DNA of 64,000 nucleotides from Flavobacterium proteolyticum (lineage in GTDB: Bacteria > Bacteroidota > Bacteroidia > Flavobacteriales > Flavobacteriaceae). This document shows positions 48,871 through 58,320 of the stretch, in pieces; position 1 is the first letter of the stretch; every line of letters starts with the position of its first letter. A program made the translations under genes and the position numbers. Where the stretch lies: contig NZ_JADFTZ010000002.1 in assembly GCF_015223105.1 (NCBI RefSeq), positions 186,001 through 250,000 of the forward strand. Reading direction: 5' to 3'. The notes beneath the pieces are model-generated. The model saw only the letters and a program-made list of their open reading frames with translations, searched no databases and was not told the DNA's origin.

Positions 48871-50649
48871 TTACATTCTTTCAGGAACTTCAATTCCTAA
48901 TAACTGAAATGCATTTTTTATGGTGTTTCCAACTGATTTTGACAATTGTACTCGAAACACTTTTTTATCGTGGTTTTCTTCTCCTAAAATCGAAACTTGT
49001 TGATAGAACGAGTTGAATTCTTTCACCAAATCATACGCATAATTCGCAATCAACGCCGGACTGTGATTTTCTGCAGCATTTTGAATTACTTCAGGGAATA
49101 ACTGCACTTGTTTGATTAATTCTTTCTCTTTTTCGTGTAATTCTAATTCCGAAATTGAAATTGAAGTATCAAAATCTGCTTTTCTCAAAATCGATTGAAT
49201 ACGAGCATACGTATATTGAATGAATGGTCCTGTATTCCCTGCAAAATCAACTGATTCTTCTGGATTGAACATCATTTGTTTTTTAGGATCAACTTTCAAC
49301 ATATAATATTTCAACGCACCTAAACCGATTGTTTTGAATAAAACCGCTTTCTCTTCTTCAGAATATCCATCTAATTTCCCTAATTCTTCCGAAATAGTTT
49401 GTGCAGTAGTCGTCATTTCTGCCATTAAATCATCTGCATCTACAACGGTTCCTTCACGCGATTTCATTTTTCCAGAAGGTAATTCTACCATTCCGTATGA
49501 TAAATGATATAAGCTATCTGCCCAATCAAATCCTAACTTTTTCAAGATTAAGAACAATACTTTGAAATGGTAATCTTGCTCGTTTCCTACCGTATAAACC
49601 ATTCCACCAACATCTGGAAAATCTTTCACACGTTGGATTGCGGTTCCAATATCTTGCGTCATATAAACCGCTGTTCCATCAGAACGAAGCACGATTTTTC
49701 TATCTAAACCATCAGCCGTTAAATCAATCCAAACCGAACCATCAGGGTCTTTCTCGAAAATGCCTTTTTCTAAACCAAATTGCACTACTTCTTTTCCAAG
49801 TAAATACGTGTTGGATTCATAATAGTAGCTATCAAAATCAACGCCAAGATTTTTATACGTTTGAGCAAAACCATCATACACCCATTGGTTCATGGTTTTC
49901 CAAAGTTCAATAACTTCTGGTTTTCCATTTTCCCAATCTAAAAGCATTTGTTGTGCTTCTAAAATAGATGGTGCTAGTTTTTTTGCTTCGTCTTCGCTTT
50001 TACCTTGAGCAATTAATTCTGAAATCTCTTTTTTGTATTGTTTGTCGAATTCCACATAGAAATTCCCAACCAATTTATCACCTTTCAACCCTGTTGATTC
50101 TGGCGTTTGTCCGTTTCCGAATTTCTGCCAAGCCAACATCGATTTACAGATATGAATTCCTCTATCGTTGATGATTTGGGTTTTATATACTTTTTTTCCT
50201 GAAGCTTTTAAAATCTCAGCAACCGAATAACCTAATAAATTATTTCTGATGTGACCTAAGTGCAATGGTTTATTAGTATTTGGTGAAGAATATTCTACCA
50301 TTACAGCTTTCTCTCCTTCTTTTGGAGCTACAAAACCAAATGTTTCGTTGTTTTTTATTGAATTGAAAAATTCCACATAAAAAGCATCCGAAATCACGAT
50401 ATTTAAAAATCCGCCTACTACATTGAACTTAGAAACTTCATTTACGTTCGCCACTAAGTAATTTCCAATCTGATTTCCAATTTCAACTGGATTGCCTTTT
50501 AATGCTTTTACCAAAGGAAAAACTACCATAGTAATATCACCTTCGAACTCTTTCCTAGTAGCTTGAAATTCAACTTTTTCAATAGAAATATTGAACAATT
50601 CTTCAACCGCTTTTTGGATGTGTGTTGTTAATGTGTGATGTAATGTCAT
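48871..50649 (-). CDS. argS: Arginyl-tRNA synthetase
   Basis: A class I synthetase of 592 residues charging tRNA-Arg. The N-terminal tRNA-binding domain is followed by the HIGH-type motif HLGH (130-133, in NKPLHLGHIRNNL), the VDFDSYYYES region, a KMSKS-type motif reading KMKSREGT, and an anticodon-binding domain ending GIEVPERM. It is on the minus strand upstream of the acetylation cassette. A TAnnTTTG box (minus TACCTTTG, 50673-50680) precedes it. Confidence 0.97.
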   Translation of the reverse strand: MTLHHTLTTHIQKAVEELFNISIEKVEFQATRKEFEGDITMVVFPLVKALKGNPVEIGNQIGNYLVANVNEVSKFNVVGGFLNIVISDAFYVEFFNSIKNNETFGFVAPKEGEKAVMVEYSSPNTNKPLHLGHIRNNLLGYSVAEILKASGKKVYKTQIINDRGIHICKSMLAWQKFGNGQTPESTGLKGDKLVGNFYVEFDKQYKKEISELIAQGKSEDEAKKLAPSILEAQQMLLDWENGKPEVIELWKTMNQWVYDGFAQTYKNLGVDFDSYYYESNTYLLGKEVVQFGLEKGIFEKDPDGSVWIDLTADGLDRKIVLRSDGTAVYMTQDIGTAIQRVKDFPDVGGMVYTVGNEQDYHFKVLFLILKKLGFDWADSLYHLSYGMVELPSGKMKSREGTVVDADDLMAEMTTTAQTISEELGKLDGYSEEEKAVLFKTIGLGALKYYMLKVDPKKQMMFNPEESVDFAGNTGPFIQYTYARIQSILRKADFDTSISISELELHEKEKELIKQVQLFPEVIQNAAENHSPALIANYAYDLVKEFNSFYQQVSILGEENHDKKVFRVQLSKSVGNTIKNAFQLLGIEVPERM

Positions 50650-50817
50650 TTTACCTTATTTTTTTGAACGTGCAAAGGTAATAAATAGTAGTTTGCGATT
50701 AGTAAATAGTGATTAGTTTTTTTTTGATTAAAAAAATATTTCAAAAATACTGTAACAATTAACAATTGTTGAAGTCTATTAAACACAATCATCAATCATA
50801 TAATTAAAAACAAACAA

Positions 50818-53232
50818 ATGAAACTTAAATTAATTACTACCTGTTTTTTGTGTTCCATTGCTTTTGGATTTGCACAAAATTCGGGAACTATCAAAGGAAA
50901 GGTTATTGACAAAAAAACTAATGAACCTTTACCTTACGTTAACATTATTCTTAAAGATAATGACAAGATTGTTACAGGAGGTGTAACCACAGAAGACGGA
51001 AATTTTGCCATCAACAAATTAGCCATACAAAAATACACTGTCGAAATTCAATTTATTGGATACACAACGGTTGTAAAAAACATTGATTTGACTGCTGATG
51101 CTAATCAAAACTTAGGAACAATTGCTATTTCTGAAGACGTATCCGAATTAAAAGATGTTGAAGTGGTGGCTGAACGTTCCAACATGGTGCAAAAAATTGA
51201 TAGAAAAGTAATTAACGTTGGTAAAGATTTAATTGCTTCTGGAACTACTGCTTCTGAAATTATGAATAATATCCCAACAGTAAGCATTGACCCTCAAACG
51301 AAAGAAATTAGTATGAGAGGAAACAGCAATGTTCGTGTACTTATCGATGGAAAACCCTCGAATGTTTCGGTGGAGCAATTGTTACAACAAATTCCATCGG
51401 CTTCAATTAAACAAATTGAGTTGATTACAAATCCTTCGGCAAAATATAATCCAGAAGGAATGAGCGGAATCATCAATATTATTTTGCATAAAAATTCACA
51501 AGATGGTTTTAATGGTTCTATCAACACAGGCGTTACTTTCGGAATCACGCCAAAAACCAACTCGGCTTTAAACATGAATTACCGCGTAGGAAAAGTAAAT
51601 TTTTATACCAATTATGGTTTTAATCACGGAATTAACGCAAACAATGGTTATGTAGATAGCGAAAGAACCAATCAAGAAAATCGTCAAGATTTTAATTTCC
51701 GAAATAAGAATAATTCACATCTATTAAAACTAGGAATGGATTATTACATTAACGAAAAAAACACATTGTCAGCTTATACCAATCAAAGTTTTACTAACGG
51801 CTCCGGGACAGGCTTGACAACTGTTGTTTACGACGATGCAATTACAAACCGAAATACAACTCAGCTTTTTGGAAGCAACAGCAACAACAAAAACCAAACC
51901 TATGACATGGTTTTTAAGCATGACTTTGAAAAGAAAGATGAAAATTTAGAACTTCAATTCAACTATTCCCATACCGTTAATGATGAGAATACTGTTTATG
52001 ATGAAACAGTTTCAAACCCAACAGAAACTTACGAAAGAACCAATTTAGTAAAAGGAACAACCGATTATTTTCAGTTTAATGCCGATTATGTAAATCCGTT
52101 AACCGAAAGCACGAAATTAGAATTGGGAGTGGAAACGAGAATTCAGAATTCGGGTAATAGTTTTAATGATATTAATCCGAGTTTTACAAGCGCTAATAAT
52201 TCGTTTGAATTTGGTAGAAATATTTATTCGGCTTATGCCAATTTAGGGAAGCAAATTGGAAAATGGAGTGGTCAACTTGGTGTTCGTTTAGAATATTTTG
52301 ATTTAGATGCCGATTTTGCCATCAACGAAACCAATCCAAGTTTTTCTGATGCCCAAAATATTTCTGATGATTTATTCACGGCTTATCCATCGGCATTTTT
52401 AACATATACAGCAAACGATAAAAACTCATTTAATTTCAATTATTCAAGAAGAGTTGATCGACCAAGCATTGGACAAATTAGCCCAATTAGAGAATGGACA
52501 ACGCCTTTAATGGAATCAAGAGGAAATCCAGCTTTAGTACCACAATTTACCAACTCATTTGAAGTGAATTACACTAGAACTACAAAAATTGGCTCAATCA
52601 CAAGTGGTGTTTTCTATAGAAGTATTTCGGATGAGATTTCAAGAACGGTTTATAACGACCCAAACAATCCAAACCGTAATATTTTATCGTATGCCAATTT
52701 TGCAAATAATGATGCTTTTGGAATTGAATCTTCTGCAAATTTAAAATTCACAAAATGGTGGGCAGTTAATGCTAGTTCGGATATATATTTTAAAACCGCT
52801 AAAGGAACCGTACAAAATGCAAACACAAACGCATTAGAAAATGCTTCAGTAGATGTGGTGACTTTTAACACCAGAATCAACAACACCTTTACAGCAACTA
52901 AAGATTTACGCTTTCAATTATTTGGAATGTACCGAGGAAAAGACAAAGGCTTACAATACGATAGAAAACCAATGTATAAAATGGATCTTGGAGCCACCTA
53001 TAACATTTTAAAAGGAAAAGGTACGATAACAGCTCGTTATAATGACGTTTTCGAAAATATGCGTTTTGCTTTTGATGGTAATATTCCGTTTAGACAACAA
53101 GGAGCTTTTTACTGGGAAAGTCAAACATTTTACGTAGGATTCAACTACATTTTTGGCGGCGGTAAAAACCGTGCTTTAGCAAGAAAACAAAGAGATGCTA
53201 ACGAAACTAGTGGTGGCGGCGGAATGTTCTAA
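50818..53232 (+). CDS. TonB-dependent receptor-like outer-membrane beta-barrel protein
   Basis: An 804-residue outer-membrane protein with signal peptide ending GFAQ. A CarboxypepD-regulatory-like domain (about 22-110; GTIKGKVIDKKTNEPLPYVNI in part) precedes a plug-like region (KIDRKVINVGKDLI, IPTVSIDPQTKEISMRGNSNVRVLIDGKP in part). The OMP_b-brl_3-type barrel follows. No typical SusD or FecR partner is near. The protein ends in Gly-Gly-Gly-Gly-Met-Phe, with the terminal Phe of outer-membrane barrels. The substrate is unknown. An AACAATTGTT palindrome (50761-50770) lies 48 bp upstream of the start. Confidence 0.9.
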   Translation: MKLKLITTCFLCSIAFGFAQNSGTIKGKVIDKKTNEPLPYVNIILKDNDKIVTGGVTTEDGNFAINKLAIQKYTVEIQFIGYTTVVKNIDLTADANQNLGTIAISEDVSELKDVEVVAERSNMVQKIDRKVINVGKDLIASGTTASEIMNNIPTVSIDPQTKEISMRGNSNVRVLIDGKPSNVSVEQLLQQIPSASIKQIELITNPSAKYNPEGMSGIINIILHKNSQDGFNGSINTGVTFGITPKTNSALNMNYRVGKVNFYTNYGFNHGINANNGYVDSERTNQENRQDFNFRNKNNSHLLKLGMDYYINEKNTLSAYTNQSFTNGSGTGLTTVVYDDAITNRNTTQLFGSNSNNKNQTYDMVFKHDFEKKDENLELQFNYSHTVNDENTVYDETVSNPTETYERTNLVKGTTDYFQFNADYVNPLTESTKLELGVETRIQNSGNSFNDINPSFTSANNSFEFGRNIYSAYANLGKQIGKWSGQLGVRLEYFDLDADFAINETNPSFSDAQNISDDLFTAYPSAFLTYTANDKNSFNFNYSRRVDRPSIGQISPIREWTTPLMESRGNPALVPQFTNSFEVNYTRTTKIGSITSGVFYRSISDEISRTVYNDPNNPNRNILSYANFANNDAFGIESSANLKFTKWWAVNASSDIYFKTAKGTVQNANTNALENASVDVVTFNTRINNTFTATKDLRFQLFGMYRGKDKGLQYDRKPMYKMDLGATYNILKGKGTITARYNDVFENMRFAFDGNIPFRQQGAFYWESQTFYVGFNYIFGGGKNRALARKQRDANETSGGGGMF

Positions 53233-53320
53233 AACTTCAATATTCGTTGTTCAAAATTCAACATTCGTTATTTAATATAATATTGAATATTCAACTTGGA
53301 ATTTTCAATAAAGAAGTAAA

Positions 53321-53350
53321 AAAACGCTCTGAAAATTCAGAGCGTTTTTT
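53321..53350. terminator. Bidirectional intrinsic terminator
   Basis: Stem 53321-53332 / 53337-53348 (AAAACGCTCTGA with its complement), between the convergent TonB receptor and DinB genes. The AT-rich, partly repetitive spacer 53233-53310 (TTCAATATTCGTT / TCAACATTCGTT words) precedes it. Confidence 0.9.
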
Positions 53351-53351
53351 T

Positions 53352-53798
53352 TTATTTTCTTTTGTAAAAAACATAATCAGTTATTAAAGGCTTTAATCCT
53401 AAACTTTTCAGTTCTGAATTAATCTGCGCTCTATGATAATTTGAATGATTAATTACATGAAACAACAAATCTTGAATGGAATTAGAATAATGTTCACCTG
53501 TTGAAGTTATGTAATCTACATTAGCATCTAGTTCTTTTGATTCTAAAATAGACAAAGAAATTTCATAATTCTTTATATCTACTTCAAGCATTTCTTTCCA
53601 ATTTTGCAATTGCCAAACTCCATATTGTGTTGGAACTTTTAAAATTCTAGTATTCCAAATTTCATGAGCATTTAAAATGTGTGAAATCAGAACGTGTATC
53701 TTTTCGCTTAGTTCATTTTCATGCTCAACAAGAAATTGAATCATTTGCTGATTCTTATCTAAATTATACTTGAATTTATCTAAATAAAATGCTTTCAT
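53352..53798 (-). CDS. DinB family metal-binding protein
   Basis: A 148-residue four-helix protein. The start is taken as ATG 53798, whose A is the last base of the fabH stop (TAATG), giving translational coupling; the ATG at 53804 would add two residues. The metal-binding His residues of DinB/YfiT-type proteins are seen in HILNAHEIWNTR and HVINHSNYHRAQI (HxxxH). Family members are often thiol-dependent S-transferases (bacillithiol or mycothiol). The role here, so close to fabH, is unknown. Confidence 0.87.
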   Translation of the reverse strand: MKAFYLDKFKYNLDKNQQMIQFLVEHENELSEKIHVLISHILNAHEIWNTRILKVPTQYGVWQLQNWKEMLEVDIKNYEISLSILESKELDANVDYITSTGEHYSNSIQDLLFHVINHSNYHRAQINSELKSLGLKPLITDYVFYKRK

Positions 53799-54805
53799 TA
53801 CCATCTAATAATAACACTTCCCCAAGTAAATCCAGAACCAAAAGCAGCTAAAACTACTAAATCTCCTGATTTAATTTTACCTTGTTCCCAAGCTTCTGTT
53901 AAAGCAATTGGAATAGAAGCTGCGGTAGTATTTCCGTATTTTTGAATGTTGTTGAATACTTGGTCATCTGTTAAACGGAATTTCTGTTGAATGAACTGTG
54001 AAATTCTCAAATTCGCTTGATGTGGTACCAACATATTAATATCGGAAACTTGTAAATTATTCGCTTGCAATCCTTCATTGATGACTTCACTGAAACGAAC
54101 TACTGCATTTTTAAATACAAATTGTCCGTTCATATATGGATAATAGCTTTCATCGTTTGGATCGTTATCAGCAATGATGTCGGTTACCCAACGTTTCCCC
54201 ATTCCTGGAGCAATTAATGATAATTCTTCAGCATGTTGCCCTTCTGAATGTAAATGAGTTGATAAAATTCCTTTAGTCAAATCTTCTTCTCTTGAAAGTA
54301 CCGCCGCTCCTGCTCCATCTCCAAAAATTACAGAAACTCCTCTTCCGCGAGTCGTCATATCTAAACCTGTTGAATGGAGTTCGGAACCAATAACTAAAAC
54401 GTTTTTATACATTCCGGTTTTGATGTATTGATCCGCAATTGAAATCGCATAAACAAATCCAGAACATTGATTACGAACATCTAAAGCACCAACAGTTCTT
54501 AACCCTAAATCGCGTTGTACTAAAACTCCTGGACCAGGAAAATAATAATCGGGACTCAATGTCGCGAAAATTACAAAATCGATATCCTCTTTAGCAACAC
54601 CTGAACGTTCTATGGCTATTTTAGCAGCTTTTACTCCCATCGAAGTGGTAGTATCTTCTCCTCTTATGATATGACGACGCTCTTGAATTCCAGTTCGTTC
54701 CTGAATCCATTCATCGTTTGTATCCATTATTTTTGACAAATCATCATTAGTTACTACATTATCTGGAACGTAATAACCTAAACCCGAAATTTTTGAATGA
54801 TACAT
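53798..54805 (-). CDS. fabH: 3-oxoacyl-ACP synthase III
   Basis: FabH starts fatty-acid chains by condensing acetyl-CoA (or branched-chain CoA) with malonyl-ACP. The 335-residue product has the catalytic triad Cys114 (NQCSGFVYA), His in PHQANLRIS and Asn in YGNTTAASIP. The DRGRGVSVIFGDGAGA-like segment (TTRGRGVSVIFGDGAGAAV) is conserved. Its start lies just past a TAnnTTTG box (minus TATTTTTG, 54829-54836). It is followed in the same operon by the DinB gene, with a 1-bp overlap. Confidence 0.95.
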   Translation of the reverse strand: MYHSKISGLGYYVPDNVVTNDDLSKIMDTNDEWIQERTGIQERRHIIRGEDTTTSMGVKAAKIAIERSGVAKEDIDFVIFATLSPDYYFPGPGVLVQRDLGLRTVGALDVRNQCSGFVYAISIADQYIKTGMYKNVLVIGSELHSTGLDMTTRGRGVSVIFGDGAGAAVLSREEDLTKGILSTHLHSEGQHAEELSLIAPGMGKRWVTDIIADNDPNDESYYPYMNGQFVFKNAVVRFSEVINEGLQANNLQVSDINMLVPHQANLRISQFIQQKFRLTDDQVFNNIQKYGNTTAASIPIALTEAWEQGKIKSGDLVVLAAFGSGFTWGSVIIRW

Positions 54806-54886
54806 ATTTTTCTTTCTAAATTAAGCTACAAAAATACGAAATTATTAATTTGGAATCTTTTTTTTGTTGTTTTGACAAATCTAAAA

Positions 54887-54919
54887 ACAAAAAGTGTCTA
54901 CTTTTTAGGTAGACACTTT
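54887..54919 (-). terminator. Terminator behind the DUF1508 gene
   Basis: Stem 54891-54901 / 54909-54919 (AAAGTGTCTAC with GTAGACACTTT), T-rich on the minus strand. Confidence 0.82.
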
Positions 54920-54938
54920 ATAAATCTATTTATTAAAT

Positions 54939-55271
54939 TTACGCTGTTTGATCATCAACAGAAGCATCTGGAGCATTTTTAGCTACTGAAGCAATTCCGT
55001 TGTCTCTTGAAGCAGTGCTTTCATACATTTCGCTAGTTCCTATAATCTGACCATTAGTAGCTTTCAAATTGAAATAAAATTTACCATTTTTTGATTCTAA
55101 CTTATCAAAACGAGCTTCGTCTTGTGAATTTTTCTTCACAGATTCAACACCATTTAAACAAGCTGCTTTAGTTGTATATCCTTCACTAGCTAAAATTTCT
55201 TGACCATTACCAGCTTTTAAGCTAAATTGAAATTCTCCGTTTTTTCTTGTTGAAATTACAAATTTTCCCAT
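54939..55271 (-). CDS. DUF1508 (YegP-like) protein with two repeats
   Basis: A 110-residue cytoplasmic protein made of two copies of the about 48-residue YegP/DUF1508 unit. The first is FVISTRKNGEFQFSLKAGNGQEILASEGY, and the second is FDKLESKNGKFYFNLKATNGQIIGTSEMY (both in part), each followed by a short helix (ACLNGVESVKKN; SRDNGIASVAKN). Such proteins form a domain-swapped beta sandwich; the function is not established. It is a single gene with its own terminator. Confidence 0.93.
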   Translation of the reverse strand: MGKFVISTRKNGEFQFSLKAGNGQEILASEGYTTKAACLNGVESVKKNSQDEARFDKLESKNGKFYFNLKATNGQIIGTSEMYESTASRDNGIASVAKNAPDASVDDQTA

Positions 55272-55388
55272 AATTTAAAATGTTTTTATTGTTTTAACGA
55301 ATTATAAAGGTAAGAAAAATTAACAAATAATTGTAAAAAAATTGTAACTAAAAAAATAATTTTAGAGCAAATTATAAAACCAAAAACA

Positions 55389-57800
55389 ATGAAACTAAAA
55401 CTCCTTTCTTTGTTCGTTTTTGTGGGAACATTCTCCACAATGGCACAAGAAAATGTAACGTATCAAAAGCCATCAGCAGAAATTTTAGCTTTGGCTGATT
55501 ACGAAAGAGCACCATCGGTAAGTATGGATACTAAAAAAGAATACATGCTTTTAAGTTATCGAAATACGTACAAAACATTAGACGATTTAAATCAGACCGA
55601 AATGAAATTAGGCGGATTACGTATTAATCCTGTTACTAATATTTCAAGTACAGTGACGTATATCAACAATCTAAAGATTAGAAAAATCAAAGACAAAAAC
55701 GAAATTCAAGTTAGCGGATTACCTGCAAATGCTAGAATTACGAATGTTTCTTGGTCACCAAACGAAAAGAAAATCGCTTTTACGAACACCACGAATCAAG
55801 GCGTAGAACTTTGGGTAATTGATGTAGCAACGGCAACCGCTAAAAAATTAACTTCTGATAATTTGAATGCGAATCTTGGAAGTCCGTTTAATTGGATGAA
55901 GGACAACGAAACTTTATTGGTAAAAGTGTTACCAAAAAATCGTCCAGCTTTAATCGATAGCAATAAGGATTTACCAAAAGGACCAACAGTTTCAACGAGT
56001 GATGGTTCAAAATCACAAAACAGAACGTATCAAGACTTATTGAAAAACAAAACAGATGAAGCTAATTTTGATGTTTTAGTTACTTCAGCATTGTATAAAG
56101 TTAGTCTTTCTGGAAATACTACTTTATTTAAAGGTGCTGATATTTACGCAGGAGAAAGTTTTTCTCCAGATGGCAATTATTTAATGCTAACCACCATTCA
56201 AAAACCCTATTCTTATATTGTTCCGATGAGTCGTTTTCCTCAAAAAACTACTGTTTATGACGCCAACGGAAAAGAAGTTAAAATGGTAAACGAAGTACCT
56301 TTAACCGAAATCATGCCGAAAGGTTTTTCATCGGTACGTAAAGGAAAAAGAAGCATGGGATGGAGAGCCGACAAAGCAGCAACTTTATATTTTGTTGAAG
56401 CTTTAGATGGTGGAGACCAAGCAGTAAAAGCAGATTTCAGAGATGAAGTTTTCTTATGGGAAGCGCCATTTACTTCTAATCCAACAAGCTTAATCAAAAC
56501 GCAACAACGTTACGGAGGTATCATGTGGGCAAACGACAATATTGCAATTGTAGCCGATTCTTGGTACGACACTAGAAATACAAAAGCATATTTATTCAAC
56601 CCATCGAATTTAGCAATTGCTCCAAAAATTATTGAAGACAGAAATTCACAAGACATTTATTCAGATCCTGGCAATTTCGAAATGAAAAAGAACGAATTTG
56701 GAAGATATGTAATTGCTATTGAAAACAATAAAGGCTATTTAGTTGGAGCTGGACATACAAAAGAAGGACAATTCCCTTTTATTGATGAATACGATTTCAA
56801 TACGTTGAAAAAAACGAGATTGTATACTTCTAACATGAAAGACAAAAAAGAAGATTTGATGTCGATTGAAGATTTCAAAAAAGGAGAAGTATTAGTGATG
56901 ATTCAGTCTAAAAATGAATATCCAAATTACTACTTTAGAAACATCAAGTCCAAAAACAAATTAACGCCAATTACCACTTTCAAAAACCCATTCGAAAGTA
57001 TCAAAAACGTTCATAAAGAAGTTATCAAATACAAAAGAAATGATGGTGTAGAACTTTCGGGAACTTTATATTTACCTGCAGGATATGACAAAACGAAAAA
57101 AGAAAAATTACCTTTATTAATTTGGGCTTATCCGGCAGAATACAAAGACAAAAATTCGGCTGGACAAAACGATAAAAACCCGAATGAATTTACATTCCCA
57201 AACTATGGTTCGTTTGTGTATTGGGTAACCAAAGGTTATGCGGTTTTAGATGACGCGGCTTTTCCAATTATTGGAGAGGGAACAACAGAACCTAATGACA
57301 CATTTATTCCACAATTAGTGGCTAATGCAGAAGCAGCAATTGATGCAGTAGATAAATTGGGTTACATCAATCGTAAAAAAGTAGCAATTGGAGGTCACTC
57401 ATACGGAGCTTTCATGACGGCTAATTTATTAACGCATTCGAATTTATTTGCTTGTGGAATTGCAAGAAGTGGTGCTTATAACAGAACATTAACGCCTTTC
57501 GGATTCCAAAGCGAACAACGTAATTATTGGGATGTTCCAGAAGTATACAATACTATGTCGCCATTTATGAATGCCGAAAAAATGAAAACACCATTATTAT
57601 TAGTTCATGGTGAAGCCGATAACAATCCTGGAACTTTTACCTTACAATCGGAGCGTTATTTCCAAGCATTAAAAGGTTTAGGTGGACCTGCTAGATTAGT
57701 GATTTTACCTAAAGAAAGCCATGGTTATGTTGCCAAAGAAAACATCTTACATTTGTTATGGGAACAAGATCAATTCTTAGAAAAGTATTTAAAGAATTAG
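55389..57800 (+). CDS. S9 family secreted serine peptidase (prolyl oligopeptidase type)
   Basis: An 803-residue secreted peptidase with a signal peptide ending STMAQ. The N-terminal beta-propeller-like region (about 40-530) narrows substrate access. The alpha/beta hydrolase domain follows. The catalytic triad is Ser671 in GGHSYGAFM, Asp744 in HGEADNNPG and His778 in KESHGYVAKEN. The LLIWAYPAEYKDK segment and GTTEPNDTF match the glutamyl-endopeptidase-like S9 group of Bacteroidetes, though peptidase specificity is not proven. It is a single gene with its own terminator. Confidence 0.93.
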   Translation: MKLKLLSLFVFVGTFSTMAQENVTYQKPSAEILALADYERAPSVSMDTKKEYMLLSYRNTYKTLDDLNQTEMKLGGLRINPVTNISSTVTYINNLKIRKIKDKNEIQVSGLPANARITNVSWSPNEKKIAFTNTTNQGVELWVIDVATATAKKLTSDNLNANLGSPFNWMKDNETLLVKVLPKNRPALIDSNKDLPKGPTVSTSDGSKSQNRTYQDLLKNKTDEANFDVLVTSALYKVSLSGNTTLFKGADIYAGESFSPDGNYLMLTTIQKPYSYIVPMSRFPQKTTVYDANGKEVKMVNEVPLTEIMPKGFSSVRKGKRSMGWRADKAATLYFVEALDGGDQAVKADFRDEVFLWEAPFTSNPTSLIKTQQRYGGIMWANDNIAIVADSWYDTRNTKAYLFNPSNLAIAPKIIEDRNSQDIYSDPGNFEMKKNEFGRYVIAIENNKGYLVGAGHTKEGQFPFIDEYDFNTLKKTRLYTSNMKDKKEDLMSIEDFKKGEVLVMIQSKNEYPNYYFRNIKSKNKLTPITTFKNPFESIKNVHKEVIKYKRNDGVELSGTLYLPAGYDKTKKEKLPLLIWAYPAEYKDKNSAGQNDKNPNEFTFPNYGSFVYWVTKGYAVLDDAAFPIIGEGTTEPNDTFIPQLVANAEAAIDAVDKLGYINRKKVAIGGHSYGAFMTANLLTHSNLFACGIARSGAYNRTLTPFGFQSEQRNYWDVPEVYNTMSPFMNAEKMKTPLLLVHGEADNNPGTFTLQSERYFQALKGLGGPARLVILPKESHGYVAKENILHLLWEQDQFLEKYLKN

Positions 57801-57824
57801 TCCTTCGACAAGCTCAGGATGACA
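57801..57824 (+). repeat. Short repeat of the CCTTCGACAAGC type
   Basis: A 24-bp word beginning TCCTTCGACAAGCTCAGGAT starts at the base after the peptidase stop. From memory, the same word recurs in intergenic regions of many bacterial genomes. Its role is unknown. Confidence 0.55.
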
Positions 57825-57845
57825 TAAAAACATAGAGTAAAGAAG

Positions 57846-57887
57846 ATAGACCTTTGAATTGAGAGATTTGAAGGTCTATTTTTTTTT
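57846..57887 (+). terminator. Terminator behind the S9 peptidase
   Basis: Stem 57846-57854 / 57871-57879 (ATAGACCTT with AAGGTCTAT) and a run of T to 57887, directly followed by the left inverted repeat. Confidence 0.82.
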
Positions 57888-57917
57888 ACATCCCCCTAGC
57901 CCCCTTCAAAGGGGGAA
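57888..57917. repeat. Left inverted repeat of the DUF559 unit
   Basis: Begins ACATCCCCCTAGCCCCC and ends in an internal palindrome (57900-57906 / 57909-57915, CCCCCTT with AAGGGGG). It is nearly the reverse complement of the right repeat at 58321-58349. Confidence 0.85.
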
Positions 57918-57923
57918 CTTTTT

Positions 57924-58307
57924 CTACGAATCACTATTCAATTCTTTAATTTTCGCAGATAACTCGTTCAAGACGTGATGACTATATTGGAGCACTTCAT
58001 CATTTAAAAACCTTAAAAAAACGACTCCTTGTTGTTCTAATTCTCCTTGTCGTTTTGCATCTTCCAAAAAAGCATTATCATGAATAGTTCCATCTAATTC
58101 AATTGCTAAACCAATTTCATGACAATAAAAATCCACAATATAATTTAACATTGGAACTTGCCTATGAAATTCTACACCTAAAGATTTACCTTTCACCATT
58201 TTCCAAAATACAATTTCTGCTGGTTTGCTATTTTTCCTTAATTCTCTAGCCAACTCTTTTAATTTCGGATTGTATGGGATAATTTTATTTCTCTTAATTT
58301 CTTTCAT
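57924..58307 (-). CDS. DUF559 family endonuclease-like protein (Vsr/PD-(D/E)XK fold)
   Basis: A 127-residue cytoplasmic protein of the DUF559 family, related to very-short-patch-repair-type nucleases. Conserved blocks are RKNSKPAEIVFWKMVKGKSLG (in part), EFHRQVPMLNYIVDFYC with Asp59, and AIELDGTIHD with Glu70, Asp72 and His76. The end has VVFLRFLNDEV. Asp59 and Glu70 fit the acidic pair of a PD-(D/E)XK nuclease. The gene fills a roughly 460-bp unit bounded by two inverted repeats, 6 bp after the left one and 13 bp before the right one. Activity has not been shown for this protein, and a mobile or repeat-processing role is inference. Confidence 0.9.
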   Translation of the reverse strand: MKEIKRNKIIPYNPKLKELARELRKNSKPAEIVFWKMVKGKSLGVEFHRQVPMLNYIVDFYCHEIGLAIELDGTIHDNAFLEDAKRQGELEQQGVVFLRFLNDEVLQYSHHVLNELSAKIKELNSDS

Positions 58308-58320
58308 ATCTTATTTGCAA

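Noticed and set aside
50761..50770. AACAATTGTT palindrome upstream of the 804-aa TonB receptor
   Set aside because: Ten-base AT palindromes are frequent in this composition; no second copy with a common context was seen.
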